Shown here one piece after another: positions 24,306 through 36,769 of a stretch of DNA of 64,000 nt. The notes under the pieces were generated by a model. The model searched no databases. It worked only from the letters and a program-made list of their open reading frames with translations, and was not told where the DNA came from. Numbering within the stretch: the stretch's first letter is position 1; each line of letters opens with the position of its first letter. The DNA lies in contig LS997564.1 in assembly GCA_000469685.2 (NCBI GenBank), positions 31,692,843 through 31,756,842 of the forward strand, given 5' to 3'. The position numbers were made by a program, and so were the translations under genes. Source of the DNA: Haemonchus contortus (lineage: Eukaryota; Nematoda; Chromadorea; Rhabditida; Trichostrongylidae).

Positions 24306-24485
24306 CACTAAAGTTTTTGGTTTACATCTGTTCCTTCCCTTTTAATGTTGTTGATTTTGCTGCAGCCATGTCTGGTGTCGTTGATTTCTTGTTATTGTTA
24401 TGAATTCACTTTGTTCTCATTAAGAATGTTAAGCACCAAAAATACTTGAGTTTTATGTTGCATTGTATGCTTGTTTGTAAAGTCA

Positions 24486-24491
24486 AATAAA
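24486..24491 (+). terminator. AATAAA polyadenylation signal of the LYAR gene
   Basis: AATAAA lies about 180 nt after the LYAR stop codon in a T-rich context. Confidence 0.55.
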
Positions 24492-25691
24492 AGAGATTTA
24501 TGTGTTTGATATGTGTCATGTCATAAGTATCGTTGAGGAAGAGCAAGGACATGTGATTTTAACTCATTTCTATTAACTCCTTATTCTTTTACCTTCTTTA
24601 CTTTTTTCATTCATTAACCAATTACTACCGTAATATGACTGGCGAGGAGAGCGTCCGTTTCTCGCGTCCGTCGAACTGGGCCACACTTTCCAATTCGCGC
24701 AGCCCTCTACGACCATTACAGCACACTAAAAGTCATTGGAGCGAAGTTTCTGTGGCTCGACAGCACCATATCGCTTGCGCCGAAACCGTCTGAGTCGCAG
24801 CCTACTGACTATCGTACAAGCCACAGCACCGTACACCGCACTGCTCGGGTGCTCCGTGGAAATCATTGACAGAGAGGTAAAAAGAATCGGAGCATATGGC
24901 TCACAACACCTCTTGTTTTCCTTGAGGCAGTCTCTTGCTGTCTGTCCCTTCTCACTCAGTGATGTTCACTAGCACGAACAGGAACAGATACGGTAGTGAT
25001 CTTGACTAAATGCTGTTGAGGGGTTCGGTTCAACAGCCGAGCACACACGCTCTATATACTGGACTCCGGCGGTGAGGCGAGACCACGCCCATCCCCGTGG
25101 CATGAAGAGAAGACGCGAGGGTGACTAGGGATGCGGTCACATTGCTTTTCTGGACCTGTGGGTGAGTGACAGACCACTCGCTTCCCCGTTTTCCATTTTT
25201 CCGAGGATGGCTTTCATGCATTAACAGGCATTTCTCTTCGTCTGCGATTTTCCAATTTGTGGATTTTCCATTTTGGCCTGTTACCAGTTCGTGCCGTTGT
25301 GACGTTAGAAGCTATAAAGTAGAGGGATGATTCTCCTGGCCGGACTTCTACTGCTTATTAGGAATAGGCAGCGTTAGGAAGCGAGAAATAAATTGAAAAG
25401 GCGTAAGTTGAAGCCTGTTGTTAAAGAATAAAATTGTAAAAAATAGTCTGAAGCCCAGCGGAAAAGCTGAAAGTAGGAAAAACTGAAAATAGATGAAAAA
25501 TTGAAATTTGGTGGAAAGTTGGTAGAGGAGCTTTGAAACGTTGATTCATTAAGCAAAAAAGCTGAATGTCAGTGAAATAGCTGAAAAATCTAAAAAAGGG
25601 TGATGAAGTGAAAAAGAGGGAAGTCAGCGCGACTATACGAACTATGCGGTCTACTACTCGCATTAGTGGAGGCGGGCAATTCCGTTCCGTT

Positions 25692-25728
25692 TCGCGAGTG
25701 GACGGGAGGTCACCCCGTCCACTCGCGA
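25692..25728. repeat. Perfect 15-bp hairpin
   Basis: TCGCGAGTGGACGGG is followed after a 7-nt loop by its exact reverse complement. It lies at the left flank of the larger fold-back at 25742-25985 and is probably part of the same element. Confidence 0.75.
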
Positions 25729-25741
25729 TCTCGGGGGAACG

Positions 25742-25985
25742 CACGATTCGTGCGATTTTGGGTGCGCGCGGCAAAATGCGCGACGAAATTCGCGATGATT
25801 CTAACAACTCCTGCGTCTATCATTGGGGCACAAACTTGAAGTAGAGTACTTTAGTAGGGTCAGACAATCCTACGAACCTACTTTACTTGAAATTTGGGCC
25901 CCAATGATAAACGCTGCAGCCGTCTAAACCGCACCGAATTTCGCCGCGCAATTTGCCGCGCGCACCCAGAATCGCACGAATCGAC
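25742..25985. repeat. Fold-back (inverted-repeat) element, about 110-bp arms
   Basis: The left arm (about 25742-25848) and right arm (about 25871-25985) are imperfect reverse complements. Matching blocks include GTGCGATTTTGGGTGCGCGC against GCGCGCACCCAGAATCGCAC and CATTGGGGCACAAACTTGAA against TTGAAATTTGGGCCCCAATG. The centre is only about 20 nt. It has no coding capacity and fits a non-autonomous fold-back/MITE-like element. Confidence 0.75.
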
Positions 25986-26459
25986 ACACACCCGCGATCT
26001 CTAGGTGGCATTACAGTACCACTAAATGTCAGTGGAGCGAATGTCTTACACTAGTCCGTGTTACCTTTCCCCACTTTCTGAGCCGATGTGCAACCCAACA
26101 GTAAATTAGTTTCGTTGAAACTTGAAACTCCAAGACACCTCAAAAATTGAAAACTTTGACCTTTCGAATTGCGTGTAGAAGAAAAACGGCCTTTAATTGG
26201 CCTAGTTAGACTGGATGGAGGCTGTAAGCTGCGCATCCTCAACTTCCCGAAGCCTCAAGGGATCCTTTGACATGAACAGTGAAGTACATGATGGAGTTTC
26301 AGGACTGAAATGTTATGATTTGCTGAGGAGATAGTTATTGGGAAGCCTTAAGGGGTCCGCTGTGTTCCGTAGTCTACATTCAATGCAAAGTTCGTAAACA
26401 TGTTCCTCAGGTATGGCCCAGCTTGAATATGCTCTCACGCGTAGACACAAGCACAAAAC

Positions 26460-26545
26460 TTAAGACCTAGCACCGCGGATCCGAAGCCGCTACTGCAGAG
26501 AAGCGAGTACGGACCCTTACCCGCTACACCACGGAATCACAACAG
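26460..26545 (-). repeat. tRNA-like SINE head, different family
   Basis: On the minus strand TCCGTGGTGTAGCGGGTAAG resembles a tRNA D-arm/A-box, and GGCTTCGGATCCGCGG about 45 nt later resembles a B-box. The 3' acceptor stem does not pair, so this is not a functional tRNA gene. The body differs from the main SINE family. Confidence 0.35.
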
Positions 26546-26622
26546 TCGTGTCTGGCCGGCGGCTATGTTAGCCTGCTAATCACTTTGATGTAGGCTGACA
26601 CCTGCTCCGGCTTACCCGAGCT

Positions 26623-26722
26623 GTCCGATGGGCCGTCGGGAAGTCCGGCTCAGCAGGACCGAGCCCACACTCCCTCCGTTGGAGGGAGTGTGGGCTCGGC
26701 CCTGCTGAGACGGCCCATCGGA
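26623..26722. repeat. Long hairpin/fold-back
   Basis: The inner stem GAGCCCACACTCCCTCC, loop GTT, GGAGGGAGTGTGGGCTC is perfect. It is extended by GCAGG/CCCTGC and by an outer pair CCGATGGGCCGTC/GACGGCCCATCGG. The left arm has about 12 extra unpaired nucleotides. It has no coding content. Confidence 0.8.
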
Positions 26723-29288
26723 CCTTCAGCAGCGTATGTCATCCTAGTTCTACTTGAAAAAATCACTGATTCAGAGAGAGAGAGAGAGCAAGCAAAGGTG
26801 AATTGAGAGCGATAGTTTGAGGAGCAGGAGCTTTCTTGTACTGATGAATAAGAAGCAACAACGTCGAAGAAAGAAATTAATCTCAGGCCTGACTGCCTTG
26901 TGCTCTTCTTGAAAATTTTCTTTGCTCTCGGGTCAAACAATATGCCGCAGAACCAGCTTAGAAGCCCCCAAGCTCCAACATTCCCAACACTTCAGAAATT
27001 TGCAGCTCGAAAACAAGTGCTTTTTAGTTTTGACCTCGGGACAGAGCAGAAGAAAAAAAACTACCCTGCCTTCCAAAACTGAAAAAAGTCTAATCAACCG
27101 CTTCAACATGCTACTTGCAACATTTCACCGCCTCCAATCCTAAGAAGACATTCTGGTCCGACGGTAATCCTGTGCCTAAACTTTGTCAATGCACATCTGT
27201 GCCTTGAAGGATGAGCTTACTGGTCGTGTTATCTGTACTGTCTTTCCGTATTACGTGCTGTGTCCAGTTAATGCTAATCTCTAGACGAGAGGGGCTAGAG
27301 AGACGTAGTGCCAGAAATGGAGCGAGTAGTGACAGTAGAGACCAGACCGATGTGATCTACAATGGACCAAGAACTGAAATGAAGTGACTAGACTATGTCA
27401 ATTCTAAAGGACTGAGAACTGAAGGTACGATCCTTTCATATGTTTTTGAGTCAAACTCCTCGTTCTTGCAGAGGAACCCTTGACGCACCCTTGATCCTTC
27501 TGCCACTACGAACTCGTCCCTAATCATCTAGTTTCACGGAGCCCCACTTCATTAAATACCAAATAACCTTACCGGATTACTGGGTGTGAGCCCGAAGCCG
27601 TCCAGGAAGCACGAATGGGCGATTCAAAATTGCCGAAGACTCCACGTCCTACCACTAGAAAGAACTCTCTCACGAACTTGTAAGCAGCCATACCAAACGT
27701 TATGCTGGAAGAGCTACACCGGCTGTCAAACCTGTAGTTCCTCCTATGTTTCGGCTTCTTCCTTGACGATCAACCCCTCACAGCAACATCAATCTCCTGT
27801 CTCAGAAGTGAAACATCTCACTTCCCTTCGACAACTTCCACCTTCTCTCGGGTACCTGCCACTTTCACCTTGCCCGTAATGATTGGTGCTAAGATATTAA
27901 GCTACAAGCACGCATTTATGTAGCGGGAAACAGATGTCATTGAATGCTTCCCAGCATCTTTTTCTTCTGCTACGTATCTCATGCGGCTTGTTCGTTACCA
28001 ACCCTCTAGGTGAGAGGGAAGAGGGAAATGCGTTGAAGACGTGGCAGAGCAACGTGGTATGTTCAGTAGTTGAGCCGAAGAAGACCACTCCAATACCTCT
28101 CTCCGGCTGAAACACGACATCACCCATGCAAACAAGTCGTTTCCGGTCAGCCGCTCCCCACCATCTGGACCTCACGGAACCCGGTTGCCCATATCGACCC
28201 CTCACTGACCAGCTCTACCAGGGTGTCCTGTCTTCAAACTGTGCAACAGCCTACCGACCGCTCTTTCCCTTACCTTTTCTGCTCGCAGCGTATCCCATAT
28301 TGTTCTACTTAACGTAATCTATAGGTGAGAGAGGACAGAGAAATGCCGACGTCAGTGGTTACTGTACATATTCATGATGATTAGATCTACCTGCTCCGAC
28401 CACGATCAGCACCTAGAAAAACCCATTGTACCTAACTTTCCCACAAGCTTGTGGCTTTTTTTCCCAGAGAGTCATTTTTTGCTTTGAGTTGTTCGAGTTT
28501 CTTACTTCTGTACCAAAACCAAAGTTGCACTGTTACAAGAAGGTGATCAGATATGTCAGCAATGAAGCCAATCTTTGGGCTTACCTTTTGTCGATATACT
28601 TTTGATTTCCGGTGTGCTTTATGTGATTAGAAATTGATGTTTATACTTTGGTTGCTATCCTCAAATGCACGGATATAAAGTTGAAGTCAAAGAAGTTTTA
28701 ATATGAAGAAATGGTGTTATCTCGCATTAGTTTGGGAATTAGGACAGGAGGTAACCAGTTGAGCAATTTGCCTACAAGTGACACAACGAGGGTGAGAGAA
28801 TCACGTGCTGATTGCTTCCACAACTGGTTTGCCCATCTACTGTTTATGATCATTGTAAGTTGGTTTAAAGCTTGGTATAGGGCTACTGGTAAGTGAGGAA
28901 TTTGAGCTTGTCTAAGCTCGTTGCAGTCGTGGAGATGCGCAACTGGTGGGCGATGTTACAGTGGGGGACTATGTACATATTACCTGTTCGAGGAACGTCT
29001 TGTCGGGTTCCTCTTTCAAGCTCTGGAGAAGGTGTTCAGGAAAAAGTAAGGCAATCATCATATCCATACGTTAGCTTCAAGAAGATTGGAGGAGGCGATG
29101 TCAGTGGCGCAAGGGATAAAGACCACGGTGCTCGTGAAGCATGGGTCCGGGCGTGAGACCCGTCTGAGCACGAACTCTTGCCCACAACTTGACGATCTTG
29201 GGAGACTTTCAGATTGCGTACGGTGGGTAAGGAACGGCGATCATATGAATACATAAAATACAGATGAATACATAAAATCAAATTAAAT

Positions 29289-29294
29289 TTTATT
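29289..29294 (-). terminator. AATAAA polyadenylation signal of the SAM/PDZ gene
   Basis: TTTATT on the plus strand, i.e. AATAAA on the minus strand in GAAAATAAAATTTAA. It lies about 400 nt after the stop at 29691 and marks the likely 3' end of the large minus-strand gene. Confidence 0.55.
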
Positions 29295-29690
29295 TTCAAT
29301 AGAACGAGAAATTCTATACAGACTCGGTTCAATTCCACAGTGAAAAAACAACATTCACCTGGAAAAAATTAGAATTTTTGTACGATTTACATATTTACAC
29401 ACAAGCACATTCACAATTAAAAGCTGTCTGCCACAAAAAAAGAGAAACAATACAAAAAGCTAGAAGCCATGCCTGACTTCTATGACGACAAATTGCTGTA
29501 AACAAAGTACAAACTAAAAAAACGTAAACACGACTTAGTTTCTACATTTGCGTATACGATCGAAGGGTAGCGAATCAAGAGCGCTTGACCTTGGGGGTGG
29601 GACCCGCACAGTGGGGGCGGAGCTTCTCAAAGGCTGAGAAAACGGAGCGACGACGACGACGACCACGACGACAACCTTGACGGCACCTAA

Positions 29691-32600
29691 CTATTCGCTT
29701 GGACTTCGAGGAGACGATGAAACACCGCTGCTCGACGTTTCGTTCTGGAACCAAAGGGCTTACTCAATTGGAATGAACACCTCAGAAGGAATACTCTAAC
29801 TGTCTGCAATTTTCTCATAGAAATAAAAATTTCCCTAATAGAAAAGCTGTTTTTGCAGAGTACAGTTTTGTGTGACCGTAGCGCGACCGCACGCGTCATA
29901 GATGTTAAATTTCTCGGGCGTTCAAAAACGAGAACAAATTGACGCTGAATGCAGCTGCAAAGCAGTCGTTGCGGAAGATTCTATAGCACACCCAAATTCA
30001 ACATCCTTCTCGGGAGTTTTAAAACTAAAGTAACTCACGAAGCTGTCTTCGACTCTGTCGACGGTCTTCATACGAAGCACGACGAATCGTATCGGTGAGC
30101 CATTCGAATCGCTGATCAGTTTCGTCAGCATCAACGCTGATTTGAACTGCTCACCGGGGCAATCATTGATTTCCAAAAGGCTGAAAAATATAGCCACTAG
30201 AATGATGAAAGCTCCAGGAAAGAGTCAGAAAGCTTACCAATCGTTCTCCCTCAAGGGCAAATTTGCGCCGTTCACTTTGGTAATCTGAAGGCATCCGAGC
30301 CGGCCATGTGTGACAATGATATCGCGAGTCGTCAGAGGGGTTTCAACGGCCAGTACCTGTACGGAAATGAATAATTACGCTCGTAAACACCTGAAAGTTG
30401 AAAAATTACCGTGTACCTGATCGTATGAACTCTGCTTAACTATATCAAACAATGCTCGATGTCCATTCTTTTTCTCTGACTCCTTAACTTCTTCCGGACC
30501 ACGTTCCCTGATCGACGTCAATTCTCGAAGAATTTTTTCACGAACTGACAAATTGGTGACACCGAGTTGGGCTGAACACAATGAATATGATGGAAATTGT
30601 CCACGAGAGAGTTTTAGTACTCACACAAACAATCGTGATCCCATGTCAACAGATCTGTCCCCCTCAGATCATAGCCGATCAGAAGTGAGGCGACATCATC
30701 TAAACTGCATGCCTGAAGCCAGAGTAGGACGTCATCTAGGGCCCAGTCCTAAAAATGAACACATCAGAAAACAATTCCAGCTTCAACTCTTGCCAGTTGA
30801 CTGGCAGACCGCTAGAGAACGCAAAAATTTTTGTCATGCTCGAAGACGATTATGATAATGTCTCAAGCCCAGCTTCAAGAAATTCGAGCCTTCTGGACAG
30901 CGAGGGGCGCTGAAGCCAAACAAAAAAAAATAAGAGGACAGGAAAGCGGAAATTATGAAAGCAACTTAATTCCGCAGAACTGAGTATGGCTGTAGTGGAC
31001 CTGCGGCTTGACTGGACGAGAAACAATAACGTCAGCGCCGTCATGCAAACAGCTGCTGTCCAGCAAGGATGAAAAAGCAGCGTCTGCGATGGTATGGAAA
31101 CGTACTGGTGAGGTGTTAGGATTATTAGAAAAACAATGGGTTCGAAGTTCAAGGGAGGCGAACAAGAGGAGCTGCAAAGAAGAGGCGGCAGACATGGTCG
31201 CGAACAAGAAAGACTTCGCCGAACCCAAGCATGGCAAAGGATTTCGAAAACAAAAGGAGATTGGGACGCCCAACAGAAACAGAGGAACTTCAGAGGAAAA
31301 AAATTCTGATTCTTTCGACTCTTAAAGGGGTGCGACGGCACAGGGTTGATGCTAGGGAGGAGAAAAAGTCAAAAAGCGCGAGACCGGACAAGAAAGCCCA
31401 TAGCCAAAACTGAAACCGATGATAGAATTCCTGGTATTCATATATTTGGAGCACCCCTTTAAGAGTCGATAGAATCAGAAATTTTTTTTCGATACTGGAA
31501 AGCACAGGAACAAGAACAACGTTGAAAATTTATTTTAAAAACTAGTGCTATTATTGACCTTTTCAGACTTCTTCGAAACCATCAAAGTCGTGTGGCCCTA
31601 CTTGTACAGGTCTATACCCTTATGATGCTCTGGCATACACACACCCGGCACATCCTTGCTTCATTCTTTGAATGTTTTCCCTTTTAGGATGGAATCCCAT
31701 GGGCATTTTTTTCTAAATTCCAATTCCCATCTGGGACAACTCCCTTTTACAACATACGTAACACATCAGCTTCTACGAAAGATGTTTACATTACGGACAA
31801 TCTTAGCATTTCCACATAAAAGGTATTTGCTTAAGGCAAACGACCGAGGCGACAATCGCGTTTCAGGCTGTTCCATCGTAACGAGGATCGAAGATGGCTT
31901 TATTTGCAATTACTGTACACTACGGTTACTGTATCTTTAAACTGCGCTTTTTCTTTTTAACACTGTGGGCGGGAGTGCTGTCTTCTACAACCATATTCGT
32001 TTCTCACTACAATGAGTCAGGGATGGAACGGTGACTATTCCGTTCAAATCGAACCGCAGTTCGAAAGCTGCTAGAGGGGTTGCTAGAGGGGCACAAGAAA
32101 GAAGGGTTTAGGGGGTGTGTAGGCTCCATTACCCATTCTGGACTTCGTTGAAGGGCATGAAGACGAGAATACGACGCAGGATAAAAAACTCAGACTGGAG
32201 CGGGCCTATAGTTTAAGGGTATAGAAGAAATCCATCTCAAGGAGTATAGAATGAGGAATGAGTAGAGGGCTCAAGATTTTTCAGCTGATTTCATGAATTG
32301 TACCAGTTATGTTGGGAGTAGAAATTGAAGAAAAGCTGTAGGCTAGACAGGACAGTAACGATCAAATGCCAAACCAAGTTTTTTTCAGAAGTGTCGTAGT
32401 CTCTGCTTTCAGAAGATTCAGGGGACGGAGAATGCTATTTCGCCCCCTCATTGGGATTATGAAAAGGAAGCGGATATGTAAAAAAAATTGTTAGGATGAG
32501 GAACTTGAAATTGAGAAAGCATCGCTTTTTTTTATCGAGAGCAGATTTTTGAAGTGGTACGACCCTCCGAGTTTTTTCCAGACTTCTTCGACTTACTGGA

Positions 32601-35202
32601 ACCAATCATTATCAATATTGAGGGCACTGGATGCATATCACGATCGCATGCCCAGAATAGGTAGAGGAAGCTTTGGCAGGAATGAATCAAGACTAACCTC
32701 GACCGGTTTTCGTTTCCAACTTGCTTCTTTGATCTTCTCCTTTGCTCGGCGGTTTCGTCGTCGCTGGCCACGTTCCTCGATAGGCACCGAGGTGGCACTC
32801 GCAGCATCGAGGTCCGGACAAGATTTTCGGAGAGGATTACTGCTTAAAATCAGTTATACAGGACGAAGTACCCATGAAAACGAGCTATTTAACTGAGCGT
32901 TCCGCAGTTGAAGAAATGTAGACCTGAGCTTGAAAGGATTACCAAACAAAACTCGTCCAAAATGGGCGGTGCATGCACATGACTTAAGAATACGCATTAT
33001 TCACCCTAACGTCCACTTGCTCTTAGAAACTCATTTTAACGAACTTATTCTAAACAACGAATGGGAAAAGGGAAGTATTGGTCTTTGACTCTTCATAGTA
33101 CTAAAATAATTATGGCCCATAGTTTGCGTACGAAGGTACAACCCTGACGGATTATAAAAATACTTGTGGCAATATTTTCAAAATAATTGAATGATTTTGA
33201 GAACATCCAAAAATGGAATTGAATGACTTTTGAAATGGTCAAATGGAAGTTATAAAGGGAAAAATGGTTTGGTAGGAGTGACAGGAGTTACCTGGAATTA
33301 TAGTTATAACTATTATTATTCGTTTCGGCAAATTCCTTTCTCGGACGTAAAATCGACGCAGGCGTTGGCACAACCGAGTCGTCAACGGTGATGTTTGCTG
33401 CAAATTGTCGTGCTTAAAGACTTTCTATTCATTACTGCGAGGTTTTACCTACTGGATATGCTCAGAATGACCTCAAAAGAAGTCCTATCTCTTTGTCCTA
33501 AGAAAAGTTTTCATTTTTTTTTATGAGCCTCGTGAGAGTTATCCGAGGTGGTGTAGTGGCAAGGGACTCATTATCACACGCATGGTGATTCCCAGATCAA
33601 TACTCTCCTATGCTAATCTTCCATACACCCAGGGTCCGTCATTTGTAGGAGACTCATCTGGGAGGATGAAAAGAACTTTTTAAAACATTGGCTCGCCACA
33701 CCATTCTATAAGCTACATACACCTTAAAAAAGCTACTATGATTATGATTGAAAGCAAATGCGAGGACGCATACTCAAGCCGAAGATTAACATCAAAAGAT
33801 TCATCCGTTTGTGAGGAATATTTGAAGGTTGGAGCCTCACAGTGGTCTCTTTTCAGACATAAAACCCATTTTGTGACCGAATGAAGGAGTGGTTGGTTCA
33901 TACCCTTAAAAGGCACGGTTCGCCATGAAAATGCTTATATAAAGGCTCCAAGATTGGCCCGTGTTTATCGTGTGGACGAGTTTCACCGGCATTGTAGAGG
34001 CTGCATTGATAACAAAGGAACTAATGTAGGAAATTCAAACAACTTGTCATGACCCATAGCGGCAACGAAGGCCAGTTCTGTACAGTTCTGGCTCGATGTA
34101 ATCAGCTCTTTGTGCAATTGCAATAACTGAAATCTCGTCCGAATACCTCTTCCATGTTATTTCCGTCATGGTAATCTCGTACGACCTCTACTACTTTCCT
34201 TACTTTCGAGGAGCCATATTTTTCTCGAAATCGGCGAATTCTCTCGCTTTCTTCACTACCGATGAATTGTTCCCAATCTATACTTCCGCTATCCGATTAA
34301 AAAGGGAGGACCTCAAAATTATCGTGAACTGTGCCTTTAAGCGTATACCTGAGGTAGAGCAATGCGCTTATCCTGCGAAAGGGACCTGCGCCACTGACTA
34401 ACAACTAGGCACGCGGTCGCGAAGCGGCTATTTCAGTTGTGTATCACATGGAGTTACCTTAACGTAATAGTGAGCGCTGTGTGAGCTACAGTGGCGAAAT
34501 TATGTTCTCGCCACGAAGTGTTGGTTCTCCGTTCCTTCGACAAAAGAACCTATAACCGCTTCGCGTACGCGCGCCTACCCAAATCTTAATTCTGCGCATT
34601 CAACAGGTAATTATATCGACTCTATTTCTCTGAACTTTGAAGGCTTTAAATTTCAGAGAAATAAGCGATACTTTTGTAAACGGCAGCCGTCTCTGATAGT
34701 TGCCTTGACCGTCGATATTCCTCGGCTGGTGATGATCGCTCAATCTTCACCGGCACCCTGATTTCCACCTGACGTGGAGCCGTTTCACTTTTGCTACGTC
34801 CTCCTCGAGATTCGGATAGATTCATGCTCATCGGCCGTTCATCCCTGTAGATACCGAATAGAGTAAGTAGAAGTAAGCTGAACAGTAAAATACCTACCTC
34901 CTCATACTTTCGTGGTCCATACATGGTCGTGATTGTTTTCGGTCACGAAACGTCCAGTTACCGCTGAAGAATGACGGTTTTTTGGAGCTGAAAATAGACG
35001 AAGAGTTACAGACTGCAGGGATGAACCAACATGGGCTGGAAAGAAAAGTTGTTTAAGGGTTGAGTTCAAGAGCGACCAACTTTTTCGAAAACGAGGACGG
35101 TGGCGGAGGTGCCGATACCACCGGGGTATCCAGCATGCTGTGATTGTAGCGAGTAAATCGACGCAGGGCTGGTTGTTCGTCGCAGCCGTAAATGCCTGCG
35201 AC
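29691..35202 (-). CDS. SAM- and PDZ-domain scaffold protein, C-terminal 401 codons (5' part incomplete)
   Basis: Eleven minus-strand exons join in one frame: 35202-35081, 34987-34898, 34844-34672, 32839-32698, 32626-32597, 31055-31001, 30748-30625, 30571-30417, 30356-30238, 30180-30039 and 29744-29691 (1206 nt, 401 residues). Residues about 1-200 are Ser/Arg-rich and disordered. Residues about 205-267 form a SAM domain: DWALDDVLLWLQACSLDDVA, then YDLRGTDLLTWDHDCLSQLG, then VREKILREL. Residues about 290-380 resemble a PDZ domain: GRLGCLQITKVNGANLPLRE, then NDCLLEINDCPGEQF, then SPIRFVVLR. The protein ends in a serine-rich tail, SSSGVSSSPRSPSE. SAM followed by PDZ recalls connector-enhancer-of-KSR scaffolds, but no CRIC or PH domain is visible, so I assign no name. 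The phases 3' of exon 7 are secure. The 30-nt and 55-nt exons at 32597 and 31001 rest on phase agreement and splice sites only. The frame is open at the 5' end; upstream exons are listed separately. Confidence 0.78.
31299..31490. repeat. Small inverted-repeat element, about 36-bp arms
   Basis: The arm at about 31299-31334 (core TTTCGACTCTTAAAGGGGTGC) is repeated inverted at about 31453-31490 (core GCACCCCTTTAAGAGTCGAT). About 35 of 37 positions agree; the spacer is about 118 nt. It lies in an intron of the SAM/PDZ gene and fits a MITE-like insertion. Confidence 0.65.
33545..33715 (+). repeat. tRNA-derived SINE copy, 3'-truncated
   Basis: It starts GGTGGTGTAGTGGCAAGGGA, the family A-box head. 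It continues with CTTCCATACACCCAGGGTCC and GACTCATCTGGGAGGATGAA, matching the bodies of other copies. It fades near AAGCTACATAC without the GCGCATCC end. Confidence 0.7.
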
Positions 35203-36769
35203 CTGGAAAAGTTCAGAATTAATAAATACTGCGTTAAATCGAAAAATCCACAAGACCAACTCAAAAAATCGTCTAACGGTTTTGAGAATACTTTTTGACG
35301 ATAAATTCTGCAGAATCATAATTTATTCCTCTTTCCTAGGCCTATTTCTACGGCCAATCACATCGAGTAATCAAAGTAATTTACAAAAAACCGAAAGGAA
35401 AAGTCGTCCTAATAACAGGATGCGATAGCGGACGGTAGCACAGACTACCCTCATCATGGTCATTTTCGACTACCACAATGTGCACTTAGGTTAATGTGTA
35501 ATGCACTTTGAGGATTGAGGGCAATTAGGGTACGAAGTATTCAAAGAGGGATGTTTTTCAGCTATTACTTGAGTATACAAGCAAGGTAAACTATATGCTA
35601 TGGGGCCGAACTGAAACGGTCACCAAGCGCACACCAATGGAGATGGACCACGAACTACGCTCAATACATCCCTATCAGGTGAGTGCCCATAAAATTCATT
35701 GGTCCATTTCCATGAAACACTCTAATACTTGGACTTTTATATGTAACCAAGCTTCCAACGTTCATTGAAGCACAAAAAACCAGAGAGAGGGGAGAGATGG
35801 CTTCTGTAATTTTCTACAAAGCCTTTATAAGTAGCAGATGAGATGGCAGCGGTTTAAGTTACATCTATACAGCTATACCAGCTATACATTTCAAAGTTCC
35901 TGTGGTAGTTTGAATGAGTGCGTGCTTGGTAAAATGGGTTGCGATGAGAGTCAGCGATAAGAACAGCAGATTCCCATATTTCCTCCTCGTAGCCTTTGTC
36001 TGGTTCATGGCCGTTATGTTCCACTTGTACATGAGATACTGGGAGAAAAGGAGGAGATTAAGTCTAGTAGTTTCCCTACCACGGGTCCATGGTACATATG
36101 GTCACTTATAGAGTATCTTATATGGTAACTTTTGAAGTTGCACATTGTTCAGATGACAAACTTTTCCTCATGAAGGCACCAAAAAAAGAAGAGATTGAAC
36201 AAAAACAGCAGTGAGCTCATGGAAGATGCAGAAAGCGATATCCCATGTAAGTTCTGTTGAGAGTATGAAAATTCCACAAATCCAAAATTTCTCAAGACTT
36301 TTGAGAAGGGCGGTTGCTTTCTCCTCAAATTTTGCCATTAAATTAGGTGGAGCAGGGACGGGAGAAGAGAGGCGATTCATAATATAGGATAGTAGCTGCT
36401 AGTCAGATTACGTCAGTCGAATCAGATTCGCGTAGATTCAAATCTCTGAGAGGCACGGAACGGATTCTGCACTAAAAGATCTGATGAATGCATAATTTCA
36501 TCGTCACGTCACGATAACAATCATGAAAGGACGGCGTTCGTGAAATGATGGGATATGACAGTGTGAACAAGCAGCACCAGTCACCGCCCTAGCCAGGAAG
36601 GTAGTAATAGTAGTGTCAACGATCTAATCTCCTCAAATCCTACGTCGTTTTGGGATTAAAAACCGGTAGGGTAGAAAAAAACGTTGAACAACTACTGGAT
36701 TTATGAAGTATTTCAGTGAAAGAGGCATAACACTAAGCAATGCTCTTAGGATAAGCCGCATATCCGGAC

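Larger units (their letters stand above)
24492..29288. other. Repeat-rich intergenic region without a supported gene
   Basis: This stretch holds fold-back elements (listed separately) and a degenerate purine-rich repeat at about 25380-25620 with recurring GCTGAAAA and GTGGAAAG words. A GA microsatellite is at about 26776-26788. A 52-codon ORF at 24635-24793 (MTGEESVRFSRPSNWATLSN start) is more GC-rich than its surroundings but has no partner exon. Between 27586 and 28320 coding-like proline/serine-rich segments shift frame repeatedly (see findings). Confidence 0.45.

Noticed and set aside
30850..31341. 163-codon minus-strand ORF
   Set aside because: Most of it is low-complexity Ser/Leu/Phe sequence. 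Only the 55-nt part 31001-31055, in a different frame, fits the phases of the flanking SAM/PDZ gene exons.
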